9,379 nt of DNA from JASJHI01 sp965371355 (lineage in GTDB: Bacteria; Actinomycetota; Acidimicrobiia; Acidimicrobiales; Ilumatobacteraceae): assembly GCA_965371355.1 (NCBI GenBank), contig CBDUYD010000113.1:1-9379 (forward strand), read 5' to 3'. A program made the translations under genes and the position numbers. Numbering within the stretch: the first letter of the stretch is position 1; the number at the start of each line of letters is the position of its first letter. This document shows positions 1 through 5,184 of this stretch, piece after piece. A model generated the notes under the pieces. The model saw only the letters and a list, made by a program, of their open reading frames with translations, was not told the origin of the DNA and did no database searches.

Positions 1-1
1 T

Positions 2-148
2 GACGAGATGATGATCGACGCCACGGTGATCGACGGCGACGATCTCCAGGCCACGATCGAACGCTTCTTCACCGTTGAGCAATCGCACAGCATCCACGTC
101 CACAACGCGACCCGCGGCTGCTGGGCGGTGTCGATTGATCGCGCCTGA
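2..148 (+). CDS. C-terminal end of an unrecognised protein (5' partial)
   Basis: An open frame enters from the left edge and ends at TGA 146-148, giving the last 48 residues of a protein. The tail reads as folded protein: an acidic stretch (DATVIDGDDLQATIERFF) followed by a His-rich, Trp-containing strand-like end (SIHVHNATRGCWAVSIDRA). It converges on the small zinc-type gene on the other strand, with 87 bases between the two stops. I do not recognise the family and assign no function. It is called coding because the frame is uninterrupted from base 2 and its residues are balanced, whereas the competing overlapping frames are rich in Arg, Ser and Pro. The start lies outside the window. Confidence 0.6.
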   Translation, partial: DEMMIDATVIDGDDLQATIERFFTVEQSHSIHVHNATRGCWAVSIDRA

Positions 149-235
149 CCGGGTCGGGGAGACGAGACTGCCACGCCAACGAGCGCGGCAGAACTGTGTC
201 CCATACCGCGCCCCGCAGAGGGTGCCCCGGAACGC

Positions 236-658
236 CTACAGCGTGGCGCTCCGACGTTGCACTGACCGCCGGTCGGATGCGCTGCCCCACCTATTTCGCG
301 CCGCAAGCTGGGGGAGATGCGGACCGCAGAACTGCTCGCCCTTCTGGGGGGCGTTGTTGCACGGCTTGCCCTTGTTGGTCGTGGCTCTGCACTTGCCCGG
401 ATTCGGTGCGTTGGTTGCGTCGACGTCCGCTTCGGCGACTTCCTGCGAGAGGAGAGCCGTCGCCGGGTATCGACACGAGCCGTGGTGGTAGGTGGCTTTC
501 TTGTCGACGATGACGGAAGCGATCGGATCACCGATGGCGAACCGTTGCCCGCAAGTGGAACACGTGCCGGAATAGCGGGCGGCGATGGTCGGCTCTTCAC
601 CGACGGCAGCGAAGTCATCGTCACCGCCACGTACTCGGTCCCAGTTCATCTTGGCCAT
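236..658 (-). CDS. Small cysteine-rich protein with two putative zinc-binding modules
   Basis: The protein has 140 residues from the ATG at 658; an ATG at 649 is a second option. A GAGG sits just before the 658 start. Two Cys/His modules are visible. The first, around residues 30-65, has CSTCGQRF followed by YHHGSC, a CxxC...HxxC arrangement like a small zinc ribbon. The second, around residues 87-115, has KCRATTNKGKPC and QFCGPH, matching the C-x-A-T-x-x-G-x-x-C...C-x-x-H pattern of the DUF5763 type. Zinc binding is inferred from spacing, and the target (DNA, RNA or protein) cannot be told. An upstream extension to 745 is possible, but it adds a very Arg/Cys-rich leader that looks non-coding. 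It is a monocistronic gene beside transposase debris, so it may be an accessory gene. Confidence 0.72.
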   Translation of the reverse strand: MAKMNWDRVRGGDDDFAAVGEEPTIAARYSGTCSTCGQRFAIGDPIASVIVDKKATYHHGSCRYPATALLSQEVAEADVDATNAPNPGKCRATTNKGKPCNNAPQKGEQFCGPHLPQLAARNRWGSASDRRSVQRRSATL

Positions 659-842
659 CGCCTCAGTCTCGCGACGTGCCCGACGCAGCACGCGTTTACA
701 CGCGCACCGAGTCGTGCATCTCCTCTGGCCGACCCGACTGCTCACTCCTCACCCCGAACCCACGCTGAAATCCGAAGAACCCCAACCCCGTTCCCACGAG
801 TTCAGTCAGACATCCCCGATCAGCGGCTCTGGGCCACAAGAG

Positions 843-1097
843 ATCCGGGTCCACACCTTCTACTGCGTGCTCGCACTCGCCATCGCACGCCTCATGGCCC
901 GCCACACCGGCCAGGCCGGCACCGCAATGAGCGTCCACGAACTCCTCACCACCCTGGCCGGCATCCAAGAAACCGTGCTGCTCTACCCCTCCACCGGCGG
1001 ACGACCCAAAGCACGCCGCCTCATCACCGACCTCACCCCGAAACAACACGCCCTCTACGACCTATTCGGCCTCGCCAACTACGCCCCCAAACACTGA
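843..1097 (+). pseudogene. Remnant of an IS1634-family (IS4-like) transposase, C-terminal end only
   Basis: From 843 to the stop at 1095-1097 the frame encodes 84 residues typical of the end of IS1634-type transposases. It begins IRVHTFYCVLALAIARLM, continues with an LAGIQETVLLYPS stretch, and closes with KQHALYDLFGLANYAPKH. The full enzyme is a DDE transposase of several hundred residues. Its catalytic core and N-terminus are absent here, because upstream of 843 the frame no longer resembles the family. No start codon belongs to this fragment. The copy is therefore inactive and marks an old insertion or deletion. The right end of the element probably lies between 1098 and about 1165, but I could not identify its terminal inverted repeat. 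Confidence 0.8.
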
Positions 1098-1162
1098 CTT
1101 AGGTACTACACCAGACCAGCCAGAAAACACCCCCTGACCAGGCACAACCCGACACCCAAATC

Positions 1163-1189
1163 AGCTAGCCAGGAAACTAGCGCTAGACA
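1163..1189. promoter_or_regulatory. Palindromic candidate operator/promoter before the HTH gene
   Basis: A perfect ten-base palindrome, CTAGCGCTAG, occupies 1177-1186, with a related half site AGCTAGC at 1163-1169. A box TAGACA (1184-1189) overlaps it and lies five bases before the ATG at 1195, close to leaderless -10 spacing but without the final T. The position suggests autoregulation by the HTH protein. This is inferred from position and symmetry only. Confidence 0.35.
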
Positions 1190-1194
1190 CGGTC

Positions 1195-1443
1195 ATGACA
1201 ACACCTATGACCACCGCGGCCAACAGCCAGCACGATCTCGCTCGCCCGCTCCTCGTCAACGTCGCCCAGGCTGCGAAGATTCTCGCGATTAGCCGATCGT
1301 CCGTGTACCAACTCATCTGGAACGAACAGCTCACGCCGGTCCGCATCGGCCGAAGCGTGCGCTTCTCGATCGCCCAACTCGAACAGTTCGTTACCGACCG
1401 CATCTCGGCAGCCGTTGGGCCGCACGATCCTGGGCACCGCTGA
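1195..1443 (+). CDS. Excisionase/MerR-like helix-turn-helix DNA-binding protein
   Basis: The 82-residue protein is built around one small winged HTH of the HTH_17/excisionase type. Residues about 20-70 run LLVNVAQAAKILAISRSSVY, then a basic wing with the typical RIGRSVRFS segment and a closing helix (IAQLEQFVTDRI). Such proteins serve as Xis recombination directionality factors or as small transcription regulators. No integrase gene lies in this window, so regulation of its own cluster is as likely as excision. The ATG at 1195 is preceded by a palindrome rather than a clear ribosome binding site; ATG 1207 is an alternative start. It appears to head a plus-strand run with the gene at 1449, five bases downstream. 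Confidence 0.88.
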   Translation: MTTPMTTAANSQHDLARPLLVNVAQAAKILAISRSSVYQLIWNEQLTPVRIGRSVRFSIAQLEQFVTDRISAAVGPHDPGHR

Positions 1444-1448
1444 GTTCG

Positions 1449-1646
1449 ATGAAGCAACTCTCGGGTCAACCTACGATGAAGCACGTGGACGATCAGAGCG
1501 ATGACGAGGTCGAAGCAAACGTCGAACGGCTCTGGGCCACAGAGATCGAACGCCGAGCAGATCGCGTGCTCACGGGCGAGTCACGCGGCGAACCATGGGC
1601 CACCGTCAGACGACGCATCGAGCGAGAGCTCTCGGTGAAGTCATGA
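1449..1646 (+). CDS. Putative addiction-module antitoxin (PF09720/TIGR02574-like), orphan
   Basis: The 65-residue acidic protein has a second possible start at ATG 1476. Its C-terminal half matches the pattern of the short Unstab_antitox family: a Trp then an E-I-x-R-R helix (LWATEIERRADRVL), a G-E turn, and the P-W-x-x-V-x-x-R-I signature (EPWATVRRRIEREL). In this family the antitoxin normally sits directly upstream of a ParE/RelE-type toxin, often with an overlapping start. Here the stop codon does overlap an ATG (ATGA at 1643-1646), but that frame closes after nine codons at 1670-1672, and no ParE-like protein follows. The toxin partner therefore seems lost or replaced. It follows the HTH gene by five bases and is probably co-transcribed. 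The family call rests on the short signature and is moderate. Confidence 0.6.
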   Translation: MKQLSGQPTMKHVDDQSDDEVEANVERLWATEIERRADRVLTGESRGEPWATVRRRIERELSVKS

Positions 1647-1732
1647 CCACCTCAACAGGTGAGCGATCGTGAGCACCGTCGGATGACCGAGGCGCTTTCG
1701 CTACGTGACGAGACAGCGCATCCGGGCTGGTC

Positions 1733-2074
1733 GTGGTGCGGCTCGGCGCACGCACGATGGAGGACAACCTCCTGTTGCGATCAGTTGAGCAGTGCCACGA
1801 CCGCTGGGGCATCTGGGGCTTCTCCGTTTTCGAGGTGCCCGACGGCGACTACGACCAACTCGCTCGCCTGCGCCCGATCGTGGCAGAACGACGCCAGCTC
1901 CTCGTCGCCAACGCAAGTGAGCTCGTCGACGACGGCTTCCCTCTCTTGCCGACGCTCGACTCCCCGCACTGGACCGTGGTCCTTGCCGCTGCTACCGCTG
2001 CGCAATTCGGTCGAGTTCGAGCGCACTTCGAAGGCCCCATCGCCAACCCGAGCTATCGACCACGGAGTAGCTGA
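1733..2074 (+). CDS. Uncharacterised small protein, possibly 5'-frameshifted
   Basis: The 113-residue frame begins at GTG 1733; GTG 1736 and ATG 1757 are alternatives. It reads as a compact alpha/beta protein, with a strand (VVRLGA), a WGIWGFSVFEVPDG core, a helix around QLARLRPIVAERRQLL, and a conserved-looking end with GFPLLPTL, PHWTVVLA and RVRAHFEGPIANP. I do not recognise a named family. No good ribosome binding site precedes 1733, and the frame is closed by TGA at 1706-1708. The likely true N-terminus (from ATG 1683, encoding a short polar leader) is in the +1-shifted frame, which suggests a frameshift or reinitiation. It ends six bases before the next gene, so the two probably form one transcript and possibly one functional pair. 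Confidence 0.65.
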   Translation: MVRLGARTMEDNLLLRSVEQCHDRWGIWGFSVFEVPDGDYDQLARLRPIVAERRQLLVANASELVDDGFPLLPTLDSPHWTVVLAAATAAQFGRVRAHFEGPIANPSYRPRSS

Positions 2075-2080
2075 CGTATC

Positions 2081-2353
2081 ATGAGCAACATGGACAACGA
2101 TCGGTACGACCTGTGGTACGACGCCACGACGGTTGGTGCTGACCTTGTCGTGGAGACGTGGATCAGCCACAGCCCCCGAGCATCCGACGCAGAGTTCAAC
2201 CCGCAGCCAGGCGACTGGGTGACCGTGGGCGACGATGAGGAACCATCGATTCGGGGCCGGATCACGCGTCGAGACGCCAACAAGGTCTGGGTACAACTCG
2301 AGCTGGGCCTCGTCGCAACCGACGCCGCGTCCCAAGCAGTCGGTCACGGCTGA
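2081..2353 (+). CDS. Uncharacterised small acidic protein with a probable beta-barrel C-terminus
   Basis: The 90-residue protein starts at ATG 2081, with GGAG thirteen bases upstream; ATG 2090 is a second option. The N-terminal half is acidic and aromatic (YDLWYDATTVGADLVVETW). The C-terminal half has the look of a small beta-barrel: a PGDWVTVGDDEE turn, then GRITRRDANKVWVQLEL, alternating hydrophobic and charged residues. No signal peptide or membrane segment is visible and no catalytic motif stands out. It lies six bases after the 1733 gene on the same strand, so coupled translation is likely. I do not recognise the family; a partner role for its upstream neighbour is inference. The first repeat copy starts 16 bases after its stop. 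Confidence 0.72.
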   Translation: MSNMDNDRYDLWYDATTVGADLVVETWISHSPRASDAEFNPQPGDWVTVGDDEEPSIRGRITRRDANKVWVQLELGLVATDAASQAVGHG

Positions 2354-2369
2354 ACTCAGACTCCGGCCC

Positions 2370-2498
2370 GGAACCAACGCCGTTCCGTTGCTCCGCCGGT
2401 TGCTCCGCACGGCGGACCAGCCAAGCAAGGTCACACCGATCTACCAGGGGTTTCCTCGTTCCCGGTTCGCTTCAACCGGATTCCCCCCAGCTCCACGA
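2370..2498. repeat. Long imperfect direct repeat, copy A (3' side of fic)
   Basis: This 129-base stretch matches 3903-4031 in the same orientation. Shared blocks are a doubled TTGCTCCGC at 2388 and 2400 (period 12), CGATCTACCAGG at 2437-2448, CCGGATT at 2476-2482, and a C-tract followed by AG. The offsets between blocks differ by at most one base from the other copy. By eye about 70 percent of bases agree. It also holds a hairpin, CCGGTT at 2462-2467 with AACCGG at 2474-2479. The repeat fills the gap between the 2081 gene and the fic stop. Confidence 0.78.
2462..2479 (-). terminator. Hairpin downstream of fic, possible weak terminator
   Basis: A perfect six-base-pair stem (CCGGTT/AACCGG) with a six-base loop lies 27 bases beyond the fic stop on the fic-coding strand. 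No U-tract follows, so factor-independent termination would be weak. It lies inside repeat copy A, and the corresponding bases in copy B do not conserve the stem, which argues against a conserved role. Confidence 0.25.
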
Positions 2499-2505
2499 CA
2501 TCCAG

Positions 2506-3795
2506 TCACGGTGGATAAGACGCTGAACACGCTGGCGCAACCCACCCCGGTGAAGGCGATCGCGTGCGTTCATGGCGCCCGAGCCCAGCGCGTTCAGCGA
2601 ACGCGTCGAGTGATGTGAGCACCGCGACCGCCGCATATCGCCGGTTGCGTCGGCCACCGGTTATCTCCTCGAGCGCGCCGATTCCGACGAGTTCGGTGAT
2701 CGCGGCTTCGGCCCCCATCGCCGAGACGTCGAGCTCGCGCCGCACGAGTGCATTGTCGAGCACGGGATGTTGGATGACGACGTCGAGTGACCGCCAGACG
2801 ATCGCCTGGCGTCGGCTGGTGATCGAGTCGCTCCAGGCGGCGCGGATGGCGCGAAGTTCGGCGACGAGCTGGCGCCCGTTGACGACGCTGTCGAAGCTCG
2901 CCTCCGCGAAGCGCTCGACGATCGGCTGTGTTTCACCGGCGCGGTAGGCCGTGAGCGCGTCGAAGTACCGGTCGGTGTCCGTGAGCAATCCCGCTGAGAC
3001 CGGGACGGTCACCTGACGGGTCAATCGCTTGCCTCGGAGCAAGTGGTGCACGATCGCCCGCCCGGTTCGGCCGTTGCCATCGGGAAACGGATGGATCGTC
3101 TCGAACTGGGCGTGGGCGATCGCCGCTTGTGGCAGCACCGGGAGGTCGTCTCTTTGCATGAAGCGCACGAGGTCGTCGATCGCGGCCAGCACCCGCGTGT
3201 GATGAGGCGGGACGAAGCTCGCGGTGTGGGGCCCGTAGCTGCTCGATCCGACCCAGACCGGCGCGTTGCGCCATTTCCCGGCGATCTTCGGATCGTGCTG
3301 TTCGAGGAGAGCGGCGTGCATGGCAAGGATCGCTGGACCATCGAGCCGGTCGGCGAGAGCGATCGCCACAGTCATCGCGCTCGTGTTGGCGACGATCTCG
3401 GTTGCGTTGCGTCTCGAGGTGTCCCCCAACTCGGCAAGGGCGACGGCTTTCGCGGAAGCGGTGAGGTTCTCGATTCGCGACGACGCAGCAGATTCCGAGC
3501 GCAGCAGGATCGCACCGAACGGCGCGATCTCGGATCCCATTTCGGCGTCGAAGCGAGCCAACTCGGCGGTGGCCTCATCGGCAAGCGCAGCAGTGGCCGC
3601 CGACATCACCGGATCCAGCTGAGCAATCTCGGGTACGACCGCCGCGCTGTACGGACCCGAGTACGTCGACCGCCAGCGACGCGGTATGTCGATCGAACCG
3701 ACCCACTCATGGTCCTCGTACTCAACCGACGGCCAACCTGTCGACGTGGCAGGATCAGGACCTGCTCCGATCGAGGACCCACCGGGATGTTCCAT
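2506..3795 (-). CDS. fic: Fic/DOC-family protein (putative AMP transferase) with N-terminal inhibitory helix
   Basis: The 429-residue protein carries the Fic motif HPFPDGNGRTGR at residues 235-246, with catalytic H235 and the phosphate-binding GNGR loop intact. Fic enzymes transfer AMP, or occasionally another nucleotide moiety, to Ser/Thr/Tyr of target proteins. The region before it fits the Fic_N domain, and S105-x-x-x-E109-N110 matches the [S/T]xxxE[G/N] inhibitory helix, placing it in the class II group that is self-inhibited in cis. Residues about 333-395 form a C-terminal winged helix, a common extension in this group. The last 25 residues are low-complexity. ATG 3795 is chosen because a TAGACT box lies exactly six bases upstream. 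The gene stands alone between two direct repeats. The target is unknown. Confidence 0.92.
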   Translation of the reverse strand: MEHPGGSSIGAGPDPATSTGWPSVEYEDHEWVGSIDIPRRWRSTYSGPYSAAVVPEIAQLDPVMSAATAALADEATAELARFDAEMGSEIAPFGAILLRSESAASSRIENLTASAKAVALAELGDTSRRNATEIVANTSAMTVAIALADRLDGPAILAMHAALLEQHDPKIAGKWRNAPVWVGSSSYGPHTASFVPPHHTRVLAAIDDLVRFMQRDDLPVLPQAAIAHAQFETIHPFPDGNGRTGRAIVHHLLRGKRLTRQVTVPVSAGLLTDTDRYFDALTAYRAGETQPIVERFAEASFDSVVNGRQLVAELRAIRAAWSDSITSRRQAIVWRSLDVVIQHPVLDNALVRRELDVSAMGAEAAITELVGIGALEEITGGRRNRRYAAVAVLTSLDAFAERAGLGRHERTRSPSPGWVAPACSASYPP

Positions 3796-3801
3796 GTCTG
3801 A

Positions 3802-3807
3802 AGTCTA
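3802..3807 (-). promoter_or_regulatory. -10 box for leaderless fic transcript
   Basis: On the minus strand TAGACT (TANNNT) ends six bases before the fic ATG at 3795, so transcription would begin at or next to the start codon. The sequence around it (3800-3840) is distinctly AT-rich for this window. An AAAGGA further upstream (15 bases before ATG) is a less likely ribosome binding site. Confidence 0.5.
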
Positions 3808-3902
3808 ACATCCTTTAATCAGAGTTTTTGGGAAAGTCTGGATAAGGTTCCCTCGGACCCGAGAATAGATGTCTCGGGCCAGGCGCGCATGCGGGACCAC
3901 GA

Positions 3903-4031
3903 GGAATCGCGCCGATCCCTTGCTCCGCAGGTTGCTCCGCGCGACGAGCCAGCCAGACCCGACACCCCGATCTACCAGGTGCTTTGACTACGGACAGCAG
4001 CGTCAGCCGGATTTCCCCCCCAGTTCCGCGA
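3903..4031. repeat. Long imperfect direct repeat, copy B (5' side of fic)
   Basis: This is the partner of 2370-2498, in the same orientation. It keeps the doubled TTGCTCCGC at 3920 and 3932 (period 12), CGATCTACCAGG at 3968-3979, CCGGATT at 4007-4013 and the C-tract ending in AG. The bases between blocks have drifted, including loss of the copy A hairpin. Similarity fades just after 4031. Together the two copies bracket fic and its promoter, about 1.5 kb from repeat start to repeat start. No convincing gene lies between 3808 and 4157. Confidence 0.78.
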
Positions 4032-4074
4032 GCGGATCCGCCTACTCTGGTCGAGGTCCGCGATCGTGCGGACC
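4032..4074. other. Palindrome plus strong hairpin upstream of the cupin gene
   Basis: A ten-base perfect palindrome GCGGATCCGC lies at 4032-4041, directly after repeat copy B. It is followed by a seven-base-pair perfect stem (GGTCCGC 4055-4061, GCGGACC 4068-4074) with a six-base loop. The hairpin is 83 bases before the cupin ATG and has no U-tract. It may be a regulatory or transcript-end structure; the role is not determinable from sequence alone. Confidence 0.4.
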
Positions 4075-4157
4075 CCGGGTGTGTCGCTGCGGGAGCGAGC
4101 GGCCGACACATGTCGCGAATTGACCCGTGAGCCCGAGCCAACAAGGGTGGACTCTCG

Positions 4158-4550
4158 ATGGTCGAAGATCCTGTTACCCGCGCCCCCGATCCCGACGGCG
4201 AGTTCTACACCCCCGAGCGCTGCCACATCCTCGAGATCCTGAACGATGAGTCCGACGAGGAGGCCTCGATCGCCCGTGCCCGTGTCGAGCCCGGCATCAC
4301 CACGGCCTGGCATTCCGTGACCGGCGTCAGAGAGCGCTACCTGATCGAGTCGGGGGTCGGCGAGGTCGAGGTCGGCGATACACCGGCGACGATCGTTGGT
4401 CCGGGCGACGTCGTGTCCATCCCAGCCGATGTCCGCCAGCGCATCACCAACACCGGCGAGGCGGATCTCATCTTCTTGTGCATCTGCACTCCGCGCTTCC
4501 AGCCCGAGCTCTACGTGGACCTGGAGGGTGGCGCGGAACACCTCGACTGA
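4158..4550 (+). CDS. Single-domain cupin protein
   Basis: The 130-residue protein has one cupin barrel. Motif 1 spans about residues 46-66, with H52 and E59, but the usual second His of HxH is V54. Motif 2 spans about 82-98 (PGDVVSIPADVRQRITN) with Q94 where the third ligand His normally sits, and N98 retained. Two of four canonical metal ligands are therefore replaced, so it either binds metal weakly or differently, or serves as a small-molecule binding or isomerase-type fold. It is soluble, with no signal peptide. The start is supported by an AAGGGTGGA about seven bases upstream. It stands upstream of the DUF4262 gene, 112 bases away on the same strand. Substrate unknown. Confidence 0.85.
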   Translation: MVEDPVTRAPDPDGEFYTPERCHILEILNDESDEEASIARARVEPGITTAWHSVTGVRERYLIESGVGEVEVGDTPATIVGPGDVVSIPADVRQRITNTGEADLIFLCICTPRFQPELYVDLEGGAEHLD

Positions 4551-4662
4551 CGCTCCACGGATCGGCGGGGCCGGACCTCCGAGCACCACCACACCAGAGT
4601 TCGATCCCCCGGTTTCTCTCCACACCTCCGGCACCGCGACACCCCTTCGTCAGGATCACGGC

Positions 4663-5157
4663 ATGTGCATGATGTGTGACGGATTCTCATACGAGGAAGC
4701 CATGCGGAGCATCGACCTGTCGATCCGCATCCACGGCTGGCATCTGACAATGGTCGACGCGCCGATGCCCTGGTGCTACACGATCGGCCTCACCGAAACG
4801 TTCGGCCACTCCGAACTCGTCGTCGTCGACATCGAGATCGCTGATGAGGAGCGACTGGTCCGGTGGGCCGTGGGCATGATCGAGCGTGACGGCTCGCTCG
4901 ACAGCGCCGAACTCACGCGACGGCAAGTCGAGGTCGTGCCGGTCCACGACCGCCACCTCCGAGGCGAATGGTTCGCCACGTGGGCCAATCACTATGGCGA
5001 GACGCCGCCGACCGGCTCGTTCCTACAGGTCGTCCCTCCGCCGGATTGGTTCTGCGAGTGCCACCAACACCTCACCCGCCGCCTCGACCGACCGGACGGC
5101 AGACCTCTCGCCAACCGTGCGGCCCGGCGTCGGCAACAACGGTCGACCCGGCGATGA
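4663..5157 (+). CDS. DUF4262 domain-containing protein
   Basis: The 164-residue protein begins MCMMCDGFSYEEA at ATG 4663, supported by AGGA seven bases upstream. A longer in-frame start at 4396 would overlap the cupin gene and is rejected. DUF4262 features are visible: GWHLTMVD near residues 25-32, PWCYTIGLTETFGHSELVVV near 36-55, and a Trp/Cys-rich end (PPPDWFCECHQ) near 125-135. The last 25 residues are basic and low-complexity. DUF4262 proteins have no established biochemical role. The N-terminal C-x-x-C and later C-x-C could bind metal, which is inference. It converges with the PanE-like gene, whose stop is 27 bases away. Confidence 0.88.
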   Translation: MCMMCDGFSYEEAMRSIDLSIRIHGWHLTMVDAPMPWCYTIGLTETFGHSELVVVDIEIADEERLVRWAVGMIERDGSLDSAELTRRQVEVVPVHDRHLRGEWFATWANHYGETPPTGSFLQVVPPPDWFCECHQHLTRRLDRPDGRPLANRAARRRQQRSTRR

Positions 5158-5184
5158 CAACAGCAGCCTCTCGCCGGGAGGTGG

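Noticed and set aside
317..1102. 261-codon plus-strand frame across the zinc-type gene and the IS remnant
   Set aside because: The first half is antisense to the Cys-rich gene and the second half is out of frame with the transposase remnant; low-complexity Pro/Arg/His content.
1781..2434. 217-codon minus-strand frame across the two small genes
   Set aside because: No recognisable motif. The plus-strand frames give better-formed proteins with co-directional spacing.
3043..3801. 252-codon plus-strand frame opposite fic
   Set aside because: Antisense to a gene with an intact Fic motif and inhibitory helix; composition is typical of a shadow frame.
2370..4031. Integron attC sites flanking fic
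   Set aside because: The repeats do not show GTTRRRY/RYYYAAC core sites at their ends and are direct repeats without an overall fold-back, so they are not called attC. Another recombination system is not excluded.
4396..5157. Longer DUF4262 protein starting at 4396
   Set aside because: The added 89 residues overlap the cupin gene out of frame and are Ser/Pro/Arg-rich. The ATG at 4663 has a ribosome binding site and begins at the expected domain edge.
5167..5181. CCTC/GAGG hairpin between the convergent DUF4262 and PanE-like genes
   Set aside because: Only four base pairs and no T-tract on either strand; too weak to call a terminator.
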